The notes under the pieces were generated by a model. The model was given only the letters and a program-made list of their open reading frames with translations, was not told the DNA's origin and searched no databases. From contig JOFO01000049.1 of NCBI GenBank assembly GCA_000721275.1, forward strand, positions 1-39,950: a DNA stretch of 39,950 bases, in the 5' to 3' direction. This document shows positions 7,777 to 15,699 of this stretch, piece after piece. The position numbers and the translations under genes are program-made. The DNA is from Microtetraspora glauca. Its GTDB lineage: Bacteria > Actinomycetota > Actinomycetes > Streptomycetales > Streptomycetaceae. The first letter of the stretch is position 1. Every line of letters begins with the position of its first letter.

Positions 7777-10700
7777 ATGAGCGAGCTGTCGAGTCCCGAC
7801 GGACCGGTTTCAGGGCTCTACGAGCAATTGGTGACGCTGCGTCTGGAAGCGCAGCTCAAGGCGCTCGCGGATCGAGGCTGGCATGCGATCGACGACGTCG
7901 TCGGTCCGGAATCCTCCGCCCGTGTCCTCGCCAAGCACGTAGCCGACACGGTGCGCCGTATCTTGGAAGGGCTGCCCACGTCCGAGCACGTTCACGTGGC
8001 GAACCACGTCCTCGAATCGATGAACACCATCGAAGGCGCCCGCGAATGGATCGAGCTCGTCGCCGATGGCCCCCGGCAGCTCCTCGCCATAGCGGAACGG
8101 GAATCCGAAGGCGCGTATCGCATCCGCCCCGCCACGCCCCTCACGGAGACTGCTCTCCTCACCAACGCTCCTGAAGACCCCAGCCTAGGTTTCGAGCTGC
8201 GGGCGGAGCTCGCCACAGCTGATCGAGTGGACCTCCTCTGCGCCTTCGTGAAGTGGCACGGGCTACGGGTCATTGAGCAGTCACTCAAAGCCGCTCATGC
8301 CCGAGGCGTTCCCATACGGGTCATCACGACGACCTACATCGGAGCTACCGAGCGTCAGGCACTGGACCGTCTCATCCGGCAGTTCAATGCCGAGGTCAAG
8401 GTCAACTACGAACTCCGATCGACGCGCCTCCACGCCAAGGCATGGCTCTTCCGTCGCGCGAGTGGCTACGACACGGCCTATGTCGGCAGCTCCAATCTCT
8501 CGAAGGCTGCCCTGCTGGATGGCCTGGAGTGGAACGTCCGCCTGTCGTCAGTCGCCACCCCGGATGTCCTCCGCAAGTTCGAGGCCACCTTCGACGCCTA
8601 CTGGAACGACCCGGCCTTCGAGGCGTACGACCCCGACCGAGACGCCGCTCGACTCACCGAAGCACTCCATTTGGCGGGGCGTGGCAAGGGGCCGGGCGCA
8701 GGCTCCGAGCAGCGCCTGACCCTGTCGGGCCTGGAGGTGCGACCGTTCCCTCACCAGCGGGACATGCTGGAGCGCCTTCAGGTCGAGCGCGAGGTGCACG
8801 ACCGGCACCGCAACCTGCTTGTGGCGGCGACGGGTACGGGTAAGACCGTCATGGCGGCACTCGATTACAAGCATCTTCGGCAGCAGCACGGCCGTGATCT
8901 GCGCTTGCTTTTCGTCGCCCATCGGCAAGAGATTCTGCGGCAGTCCCTGCGCACCTACCAGGACGTGCTGGTGGACGCCAATTTCGGCGAGGAGTTGCAC
9001 AGCGGTCTCGTTCCTGAGGGCTGGAAGCACGTCTTCGCCAGCGTTCAGTCGCTGAAGGCGCAGAGACTCGAACAGCTGCCCCCTGACCACTTCGATATCA
9101 TTGTCATCGACGAGTTCCACCACGGTGTCTCGTCAACTTACCAGAAGATCATCGATCACTTCCAGCCGTTGGAGTTCTTGGGTCTCACCGCCACTCCGGA
9201 GCGCATGGACGGCCGCAACGTCCAGGATGAATTCTTCGACGGGCGCATCGCGGCGGAGATGCGGCTGTGGGAAGCACTGGAGAACGACCTCCTGAGCCCG
9301 TTCCACTACTTTGGAATCACCGACAACACTGACCTCAGCGCAGTGGAGTGGAAGCGGGGGGCTTACGATGCGTCGGCCCTCAGTAACCTCTTCACCGGCA
9401 ACGACGCCAGGGCACGGCTGGTCGTCCAAGCCGTGCAAGACAAAGTGGCGGACCCGGGCGCGATGCGCGCACTCGGCTTCTGCGTCTCGGTCGCCCATGC
9501 CGCCTTCATGGCGGACTTCTTCTGCCGCGCCGGCCTCAAAGCGGTCGCCTTGTCAGGAGAGACACCGCAGGAGGAGCGTAAGGAGGCCTTGGCGGCCCTT
9601 CGCGCCGGCGACATCCAAGTGATCTTCTCGGTCGACCTCTTCAACGAAGGGCTCGACATCCCCGACGTCGATACTCTCCTGCTGCTCCGGCCGACCTCCA
9701 GCGCCACGGTCTTCCTTCAGCAGCTGGGCCGCGGGCTGCGCCGCACCGAGAACAAGGCCGTCCTGACGGTTCTGGACTTCATCGGCCAGCACCGCAAGGA
9801 GTTCCGCTTCGAAGAACAGTTCCGTGCCCTGACCAACCTGACGCGGAACCGTCTCCTCGCCAACATCGAGCACGAGTTCCCCCAACTTCCGTCGGGCTGC
9901 CAGATCATCCTTGAGGCGAAAGCCAAGGACACGATCATCGACAACATCCGCAGCCAGATCAGCGTCAACGTCACGCAACTCGCTCAGGAAGTCCGACGCT
10001 ACGGCGAGAAGCACCTCGCTGCGTACCTCCACGAGAGCGGTCGCGAACTGAAAGAGATCTACCGCGGCAACGGCAACTCGTGGACGGGCCTCCTCCGCCG
10101 GTCTGGCCTGCTCCCGAAGGACGCGCCCGAGGGGGAAGCTGCACTCCTGAAGCGCGTTTCCGCTTTCCTCCACGCCGACGACCCTGCCCGGATTGCCGCC
10201 TACTCAAGAATTCTGGCCGACGACGCCCCCCGCTACAGCGATCTGAGCGAGCGCGATCAAGCTTACGCTCGCATGTTGTACTTCTCGCTCTGGCCTCTCA
10301 GTGGCTTCGCCAGCTACGAGGAGGGGTTGGAATCCCTCCGTGGCCATAGCGCCGTCCGCGAAGAACTCCGCCATGTCCTGGCCCTTGCCTTGGACCGCCT
10401 CGATCATGTCCCCATCAGCCTGACGGGCCCACTCGCCAGCCTCCCCTTGACCGTCCACGCCTCTTACAGTCGCGAAGAAATCCTGCCCGCCCTCGGGCAG
10501 GCGTTCGTGGACCGCGATGTCCCTGGCCACTTCCGCGAGGGAGTGAAGTGGTGCGAAAGCATCCACACGGACGCCCTCTTCATCACCCTCGAAAAGGACG
10601 AGAAGGACTTCTCTCCGCAGACTCGGTATCACGACTACGCCCTGAGCCAGACCCTCTTCCACTGGGAATCTCAGAACCGGACCTCCGAGACGTCGACTAC

Positions 10701-10920
10701 AGGGCGTCGTTACCAAACCCACAAGGCGGACGGTTCACACGTCCTCCTCTTCGTGCGCCGCTACAAGAAGACCGACATTGGAGGCCCCCAGCCCTGGATG
10801 CTGCTCGGCCCCGCTGAGTACGTCGCCCACAAGGGCAGCAAGCCGATGGGCATCACCTGGAAGCTTCAGCATGAACTTCCGGCTGACGTGTGGACCTACA
10901 CGACGATTGCCGCCGGCTAA
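7777..10920 (+). CDS. PLD nuclease-SF2 helicase-DUF3427 protein (candidate defence or DNA-processing enzyme)
   Basis: The start is ATG 7777, chosen over ATG 7744 because GGAGGGGGAGGAAG precedes it; the protein has 1047 residues. An N-terminal helical region (1-125) is followed by a phospholipase D-like domain (about 135-270) with a single HxK motif at 219-221 (HAKAW) and GSSN at 237-240. An SF2 helicase follows: Walker A ATGTGKT (351-357), DEFH (445-448), GLTATPER (469-476) and QLGRGLRR (649-656). The last 150 or so residues match DUF3427 (GRRYQTHKADGSHVLLFVRR and the hydrophobic end). PLD plus helicase suggests ATP-driven tracking and cutting of DNA or RNA. GC is visibly lower and codon choice more even than in flanking genes, suggesting transfer. 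No partner gene is adjacent. Confidence 0.88.
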   Translation: MSELSSPDGPVSGLYEQLVTLRLEAQLKALADRGWHAIDDVVGPESSARVLAKHVADTVRRILEGLPTSEHVHVANHVLESMNTIEGAREWIELVADGPRQLLAIAERESEGAYRIRPATPLTETALLTNAPEDPSLGFELRAELATADRVDLLCAFVKWHGLRVIEQSLKAAHARGVPIRVITTTYIGATERQALDRLIRQFNAEVKVNYELRSTRLHAKAWLFRRASGYDTAYVGSSNLSKAALLDGLEWNVRLSSVATPDVLRKFEATFDAYWNDPAFEAYDPDRDAARLTEALHLAGRGKGPGAGSEQRLTLSGLEVRPFPHQRDMLERLQVEREVHDRHRNLLVAATGTGKTVMAALDYKHLRQQHGRDLRLLFVAHRQEILRQSLRTYQDVLVDANFGEELHSGLVPEGWKHVFASVQSLKAQRLEQLPPDHFDIIVIDEFHHGVSSTYQKIIDHFQPLEFLGLTATPERMDGRNVQDEFFDGRIAAEMRLWEALENDLLSPFHYFGITDNTDLSAVEWKRGAYDASALSNLFTGNDARARLVVQAVQDKVADPGAMRALGFCVSVAHAAFMADFFCRAGLKAVALSGETPQEERKEALAALRAGDIQVIFSVDLFNEGLDIPDVDTLLLLRPTSSATVFLQQLGRGLRRTENKAVLTVLDFIGQHRKEFRFEEQFRALTNLTRNRLLANIEHEFPQLPSGCQIILEAKAKDTIIDNIRSQISVNVTQLAQEVRRYGEKHLAAYLHESGRELKEIYRGNGNSWTGLLRRSGLLPKDAPEGEAALLKRVSAFLHADDPARIAAYSRILADDAPRYSDLSERDQAYARMLYFSLWPLSGFASYEEGLESLRGHSAVREELRHVLALALDRLDHVPISLTGPLASLPLTVHASYSREEILPALGQAFVDRDVPGHFREGVKWCESIHTDALFITLEKDEKDFSPQTRYHDYALSQTLFHWESQNRTSETSTTGRRYQTHKADGSHVLLFVRRYKKTDIGGPQPWMLLGPAEYVAHKGSKPMGITWKLQHELPADVWTYTTIAAG

Positions 10921-10985
10921 GGGGCCCACCGCTCACCCCGTACGCCCGAAGCACGACCACGCTCCGACAGGAAGAAGGCCCCGCC

Positions 10986-11294
10986 ATGCCCAGTGCCCGC
11001 ACCCTCTCGCCCGCCGTTGCCGCCGCCGGGCTCGTCGGCGGTTACGCCGTCGCGCGGTGGACGAAGAAGAGGCCGCTCGGTGGGGTGGTGCTGGCGGTGG
11101 CTGGTGGGGTGGCGGCGCGGGAGTGGCAGCGGGTGGGTGGGGTGAAGGCGGCCGTGGGGCTGTCGGCGGCCTATGTGGCGGCGTTCGGCGGGTCGCATCC
11201 GCTGGCCAAGAAGGTCGGGGCCTGGCCCGCCGTGTTCTCCGTCGCCGGCGGGATGGCCGCCGTGTCCTGGGCCGCCACCCGCGACCGGGGCTGA
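10986..11294 (+). CDS. Small hydrophobic membrane protein, unknown
   Basis: The 102-residue protein starts at ATG 10986 after GGAAGAAGG. It is almost entirely hydrophobic with short basic turns. Segments are at about 8-24, 31-45, 54-70 and 80-95, with KK or R residues between them (WTKKRP, HPLAKK). This suits a four-helix plasma-membrane protein. I do not recognise a named family. It lies just downstream of the helicase gene but has ordinary high GC, so it probably belongs to the resident chromosome. The last 24 bp of the gene are repeated 44 bp further on. Confidence 0.65.
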   Translation: MPSARTLSPAVAAAGLVGGYAVARWTKKRPLGGVVLAVAGGVAAREWQRVGGVKAAVGLSAAYVAAFGGSHPLAKKVGAWPAVFSVAGGMAAVSWAATRDRG

Positions 11295-11338
11295 ATCGAG
11301 CCGAGGCAGGGACCGCCGCCACCCGCGACCGGGGGTGA
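11271..11338. repeat. Duplicated 3' end of the small membrane protein gene
   Basis: A 24-bp segment at 11271-11294, which carries the stop codon TGA, recurs at 11315-11338 with one base change. It too ends in TGA. The copies are 20 bp apart, so the duplicated unit was 44 bp or the spacer has diverged. Confidence 0.75.
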
Positions 11339-11359
11339 AGGGACGGTCGGCCGGGCCGG

Positions 11360-12628
11360 TCAGGCGCCCAGGGCGTGGCTGATCGTGTGGATCGTCAGGC
11401 CGGCCAGGGCGCCGACCACCGTGCCGTTGATGCGGATGAACTGGAGGTCGCGGCCGATGTTGGCCTCGATCTTCTTCGAGGTCTGGTCGGCGTCCCAGCC
11501 GGCCACCGTGTCCGTGATCAGCGACGTGATCTCGGAGCGGTACGTGGTGACCAGGTGGGTCACGGCGGACTCCAGCCAGCCGTCGACCTTGCGCTGGAGC
11601 TGGGGGTCCGACGCCAGGCGCTTGCCCAGGGAGATCAGGGAGGCGCGGGCGCGGAGGCGGAGCTGGCTGCGGTCGTCCTCGGCGGCCGCCAGGATGAGCG
11701 CCCGGACGGACGCCCACGCCGACGCGATGATGTCCTGCACCTCGGGGCGCGCCAGCAGGTCCGACTTGAGGCGTTCGACGCGGGCGCGGGTCTCCGTGTC
11801 GGACTGGAGGTCCGCCGCGTAGTCCGTGAGGAAGCGGTCGATGGCGCCGCGCGCCGGGTGCGACGGCATGTCCCGCATCTCCGTCACGAACCGCAGCAGC
11901 TCCTTGTAGACCCGCTCGCCGACCTTGCGGTCCACGAAGCGGGGGGTCCACCCCGGGGCACCGCCCTGCACCGCGTCCATCACCGAGTCGCCGTGGGTGA
12001 CGAGCCAGTCGTGGGCGCGGGCGCAGACCAGGTCCACCGCGCGGCGGTGCGCCCCGTCCGTGACCATGCGGTCCAGGGTCTTGCCGAGCCCCGGCGCCAC
12101 CTCGGCCTGGTCGGCGCGGCGGGTGATCGCCTCGCCGACGACCGCCTGCACGTCGGCGTCCCGCAGCACCGTCAGCGCGCCCCGCAGCGCCGTCGCCGCC
12201 TCCGCCGTCACCCGGTCCGCGTGCGCCGGCTCGGCCAGCCAGCCGCCGAGGCGCCGCGCCACGCCGAGGGCCCGCAGCCGGCCGCGTACGACGTCGGCGG
12301 AGAGGAAGTTCTCGCCGACGAACGAGCCGAGCGACGCGCCCAGCTGGTCCTTCTTCGTGGGGATGATCGCGGTGTGCGGGATGGGCAGGCCGAGCGGGTG
12401 CCGGAAGAGGGCCGTCACCGCGAACCAGTCCGCGAGCGCGCCGACCATCCCGGCCTCCGCCGCCGCGGCGACGTATCCGGCCCAGGCGCCCGCCCCGCTG
12501 TTCTCGGCCCAGGTCGCGAGGGCGTACACCACCGCGACCAGCGCCAGCAGGCCCGTCGCCAGGGCCTTCATTCTGCGGACGCCTCTGCTCTTCTCCTCGT
12601 CCGCGGCCGTGTACGAGAAACTCACCAT
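11360..12628 (-). CDS. DUF445 family membrane protein
   Basis: The 422-residue protein is taken from ATG 12628, which has GGGAGG 8 nt upstream; an in-frame ATG at 12658 lacks such a site. It shows the DUF445 layout. One or two N-terminal membrane segments (about 20-40 and 50-70) lead into the family signature GYVAAAAEAGMVGALADWFAVTALFRHPLGLPIPHTAIIP. A long amphipathic, charged helical body follows (about 100-380), then a final hydrophobic segment (GTVVGALAGLTIHTISHAL). The family is found in many bacteria with no agreed function. The gene begins 38 bp after the stop of the ABC ATPase gene on the same strand, so it may be the last gene of that operon. Confidence 0.85.
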   Translation of the reverse strand: MVSFSYTAADEEKSRGVRRMKALATGLLALVAVVYALATWAENSGAGAWAGYVAAAAEAGMVGALADWFAVTALFRHPLGLPIPHTAIIPTKKDQLGASLGSFVGENFLSADVVRGRLRALGVARRLGGWLAEPAHADRVTAEAATALRGALTVLRDADVQAVVGEAITRRADQAEVAPGLGKTLDRMVTDGAHRRAVDLVCARAHDWLVTHGDSVMDAVQGGAPGWTPRFVDRKVGERVYKELLRFVTEMRDMPSHPARGAIDRFLTDYAADLQSDTETRARVERLKSDLLARPEVQDIIASAWASVRALILAAAEDDRSQLRLRARASLISLGKRLASDPQLQRKVDGWLESAVTHLVTTYRSEITSLITDTVAGWDADQTSKKIEANIGRDLQFIRINGTVVGALAGLTIHTISHALGA

Positions 12629-12665
12629 TGCCTGCCCGACCTCCCTGCCCGCCTCCATCAGGGGC

Positions 12666-13733
12666 TTACTTCAGGGACTCCCGGCGGCCTTCACGAGTTC
12701 CCCCGTACATCTTCGCGATCACGGACTCGATGTCCGGTTCCCGCACCGAGAGGTCCACCAGCGGATACGCCGCCGCCACCGCGGCCACCAGCGGCGCCGC
12801 CGACGCGGACGCCGGGAAGGCCAGGTACTGGCGCGGCCCGTCCACCCGGACGAAGCGGGCGCCGGGCACGTCCTCGATCGGCGGCAGCTCCCGCGCCAGG
12901 TCGACGACGAGCATCCGCTCGCCGTCGCCGGCCTCGTGCAGACCGGCGAGATCACCGTCGTACATCAGCCGCCCGTGGTCGATGACCATCACCCGCGAGC
13001 AGAGCTGTTCGATGTCGGTGAGGTCGTGGGTGGTGAGGAGGACGGTGGTGCCGCGCTCCGCGTTCAGTTCCCGCAGGAAGGCGCGCACCCGGGACTTCGA
13101 CACGACGTCGAGGCCGATGGTCGGCTCGTCCAGGTACAGCACCTCCGGGTCGTGGAGGAGCGCGGCGGCGATGTCGCCGCGCATCCGCTGGCCGAGGGAG
13201 AGCTGGCGTACCGGCACGTCGAGGAGGTCGCCGAGGTCGAGCAGCTCGACGCAGCGGGCCAGGTTCTCCCGGAAGCGGTCGTCGGGGATCCGGTACATGC
13301 GGTGGGTCAGCCGGTACGAGTCCCGCAGCGGCAGGTCCCACCAGAGGGTCGTCCGCTGCCCGAAGACGACGCCGATGCGGCGCGCCAGGCGGGTGCGCTC
13401 GCGCGCCGGGTCGATGCCGGCGACGCGGAGCCGGCCGCCGCTGGGGGTGAGGATGCCGGTGAGCATCTTGATGGTGGTGGACTTCCCGGCGCCGTTGGGA
13501 CCGATGTAGCCGACCATCTCGCCGCGGTCCACGGTGAACGAGATGCCGTCGACGGCGCGGACCTCCCGCCGCTCCCGCCGCAGCAGGCCCGCCCTCCGGC
13601 GGACGGTGAAGGTCTTCTCCATGCCGTCGAGTTCGATGAGGGGTGGTCCGGCGGGGGTCGGTTCGACGCCGGGCAGCGGGATAGGGGACGGTTCGATGCG
13701 GGACGGTTCGATAAGGGGCAGTTCGTCGTGCAC
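12666..13733 (-). CDS. ABC transporter ATP-binding protein (ABC-2 exporter)
   Basis: The 355-residue protein starts at GTG 13733, 7 bp after the stop of the upstream permease gene. A Pro/Ile/Glu-rich start (1-33, with repeated IEPS segments) precedes the nucleotide-binding domain. Walker A is GPNGAGKST (about 78-86), the Q-loop region is VVFGQRTTLWWDLP, the signature is LSLGQRMRGD, Walker B is VLYLDEPTIGLD, and the switch is TTHD. The C-terminal 90 residues form a small regulatory domain. The GQRTTLWWDLP segment is typical of ATPases that pair with two ABC-2 family 6 permeases, as here. Export of a lipid, antibiotic or cationic compound is possible; the substrate is unknown. Confidence 0.9.
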   Translation of the reverse strand: MHDELPLIEPSRIEPSPIPLPGVEPTPAGPPLIELDGMEKTFTVRRRAGLLRRERREVRAVDGISFTVDRGEMVGYIGPNGAGKSTTIKMLTGILTPSGGRLRVAGIDPARERTRLARRIGVVFGQRTTLWWDLPLRDSYRLTHRMYRIPDDRFRENLARCVELLDLGDLLDVPVRQLSLGQRMRGDIAAALLHDPEVLYLDEPTIGLDVVSKSRVRAFLRELNAERGTTVLLTTHDLTDIEQLCSRVMVIDHGRLMYDGDLAGLHEAGDGERMLVVDLARELPPIEDVPGARFVRVDGPRQYLAFPASASAAPLVAAVAAAYPLVDLSVREPDIESVIAKMYGGTREGRRESLK

Positions 13734-13740
13734 GGGGGCC

Positions 13741-14640
13741 TCAGCTTCCTGTCGATCGGTACGAACGGACGCCCGCCCGCCACGCCAGGCCCGCGAGCCC
13801 GCAGCAGACCAGCGCGACGAGCGGCGCGGCGAAGGCGGCCCAGGACGGCACCCCGGCCGGGGCGGGACGGCCGAGGACGTACAGGGCGGGCAGCCAGTTC
13901 ACGAAGGCGAGCGGCACGACGTACACCACGCCCTTCACCAAGTCCTGCGCGAACACCGTCGGCGGGTACTGGAGCAGCGTGTTGCCGCCGTACGTGAACG
14001 AGTTGGTGACCTCGGCGGCGTCCTGGAGCCAGAAGATCGCCGACGCGCCCAGCACCATCACCGCCATGAAGATGGCCGCCCCGCAGACCACCATCCCCGG
14101 CACCGCCAGCGCCTTGACCCACGTCCAGGCCACCTCGTCGCGCAGCAGCACCAGACTCCACACCAGCACCATCAGCCCCTGGAGCACCCGGCCGAGCCGG
14201 CGCAGCGCGAACTTGTCCGCCGCGACCTGGGCGAGCAACGGGGCCGGCCGGAGCAGGAACACGTCGAGCGAACCGTCCCGGATCCGCCGCCCCATCCGCT
14301 GGAGCGAGCCCAGCGTCAGGTCCGCGATGCCGAAGGCGGTGCCGGTGGTGCCGTACAGGAAGGCGACCTCGGCGAAGGAGAAGCCGCCGAGCCCCCGGAC
14401 CTGCCCGAACATCAGCAGGATCACGACGAAGTCGAAGAAGGTCACGCAGAAGGACGTCGCCAGCGTCAGGGCGAAGGACGCCCGGTACGCCATCGTGGAC
14501 CGGATCCACATGCCGGCGACCATCCGGTACGTGCGGAGGGCGTCGCCCGCGCCGAAGCGCCGCGCGCCCGCGGACCGGTCCCCCGCCCGGGGCTGCTCCG
14601 CCGCCCCGCTCGGATACGTCTCCGGGAACCGCTCAGCCAC
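13741..14640 (-). CDS. ABC-2 family permease subunit
   Basis: The 299-residue protein starts at ATG 14640 and overlaps the upstream permease gene by 8 bp, which suggests translational coupling. A 35-residue polar start precedes about six hydrophobic segments (around 60-85, 90-115, 150-175, 180-210, 235-262 and 265-285). It contains the motif LGSLQRMGRRIRDGSLDVFLLRP, typical of the ABC2_membrane_6 family, whose two subunits share an R-x-G-x(2)-D-x(3)-RP stretch. It should pair with the product of 14633-15439 to make the channel driven by the ATPase of 12666-13733. Confidence 0.87.
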   Translation of the reverse strand: MAERFPETYPSGAAEQPRAGDRSAGARRFGAGDALRTYRMVAGMWIRSTMAYRASFALTLATSFCVTFFDFVVILLMFGQVRGLGGFSFAEVAFLYGTTGTAFGIADLTLGSLQRMGRRIRDGSLDVFLLRPAPLLAQVAADKFALRRLGRVLQGLMVLVWSLVLLRDEVAWTWVKALAVPGMVVCGAAIFMAVMVLGASAIFWLQDAAEVTNSFTYGGNTLLQYPPTVFAQDLVKGVVYVVPLAFVNWLPALYVLGRPAPAGVPSWAAFAAPLVALVCCGLAGLAWRAGVRSYRSTGS

Positions 14641-15439
14641 CCTGCACCACCACCTTCCGCGTCGCCGCCGCCTGGGCCGCGCGGCCCGCCGCCAGCAGCA
14701 GCGCGAGCCAGCCGAGCTGGAAGCCGTACGCGCGCAGGAGGCCCGCGCCGTCCCCGTACCGGCCGAGGTAGACGTCCGCGGGCACCTGCAGCAGCGCGGC
14801 CCAGGGCAGCGCCCGGGCGACCTCGCCGAGGGCGCCGGGGAAGACGTTCAGCGGGAGCAGCATCCCGGAGAAGAACAGGCCGGTCAGCCAGGCGACCTGG
14901 ACCACGCCCTGGCCGTCGAGGAGCCAGAACGCGCTCATCGCCACCAGGTACCAGAGCGCGAAGGAGACGAACGAGCCGAGGACCACCGCGAGCAGGAACG
15001 CGGCCCAGCCGGCCGGACCGTCCGGAAGGGTGAACCCGAAGAAGGCCGCGCCGATCAGCAGCGGCACGGTGCCGCGGCCGAGGAGCTGGTAGGCGGAGCG
15101 GCCGGCGTTGGCGGCGCACCACCAGCTCTGGAGGTCGGCGGGGCGGTAGAGGTCGACGGCGATGTCGCCGGTCCTGATCCGTTCGATCAGCTCGTCCTCG
15201 AAGCCGCCGCCCATGAGGCCGCAGACGGTGATGAGGGCCTGGCCGATCCAGACGTAGGCGAGCGCGTCGGACATGGAGTAGCCGCCGAGCTGGGGGCGTT
15301 CGGCCCACAGCGCGATGTAGGTGTACGAGAAGACGAAGCCGAAGACCGTGTTGGTGAACAGGCCCGCCAGCGTGGCCACCCGGTAGGTGGCGTACCGGCG
15401 GAAGCCGCCCGCGGCCACGGTCGCGTACAGCCGCAGCAT
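14633..15439 (-). CDS. ABC-2 family permease subunit (first gene of operon)
   Basis: The 268-residue protein starts at ATG 15439 with GGGAAGGAGC upstream. Six hydrophobic segments are visible. It carries ELIERIRTGDIAVDLYRPADLQSWW (about 83-107), the counterpart of the RDGSLDVFLLRP stretch in the next gene, so the two are paralogous half-channels. The gene order is permease, permease, ATPase, with overlaps of 8 bp and a gap of 7 bp. The three make one ABC-2 exporter. The upstream 260 bp to the divergent penicillin-binding protein gene contains a G-rich tract and probably both promoters. Confidence 0.87.
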   Translation of the reverse strand: MLRLYATVAAGGFRRYATYRVATLAGLFTNTVFGFVFSYTYIALWAERPQLGGYSMSDALAYVWIGQALITVCGLMGGGFEDELIERIRTGDIAVDLYRPADLQSWWCAANAGRSAYQLLGRGTVPLLIGAAFFGFTLPDGPAGWAAFLLAVVLGSFVSFALWYLVAMSAFWLLDGQGVVQVAWLTGLFFSGMLLPLNVFPGALGEVARALPWAALLQVPADVYLGRYGDGAGLLRAYGFQLGWLALLLAAGRAAQAAATRKVVVQGG

Positions 15440-15525
15440 GGAGCTCCTTCCCTTCTGAGGGCGTGGACATGGGCATGGGGAGGCCGCACGACCCCGGAGG
15501 ACGACGCGGGGGCATGCCGGCAGTT

Positions 15526-15562
15526 GGGGGGAGGGGGAGGAGGCGGTGGGGAGGGGGGAGGG
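15526..15562 (+). other. G-rich tract with G-quadruplex potential
   Basis: This 37-bp stretch has six G runs of three or more separated by one or a few bases, for example TTGGGGGGAGGGGGAGG. It lies between the divergent ABC exporter operon and the penicillin-binding protein gene. Such tracts can fold into intramolecular quadruplexes; whether it does so here is unknown. Confidence 0.5.
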
Positions 15563-15699
15563 AACGGTCAGGACAGGGCGAAGCGCACGACCCTAGTGGT
15601 CCGGGACACACCGCCGCGAGCGGTTTTCGCGACGGATCGGGCGCCGCTCACCCCCCACCTTCGGGCGTTTCGACCGCTTTATGTGCACTATGTGGTGCC

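Noticed and set aside
15683..15692. GTGCACTATG shared with 38028-38037, before two envelope/secreted-protein genes
   Set aside because: A single 10-mer match, with different distance and orientation to the genes, is too weak to call a regulatory site.
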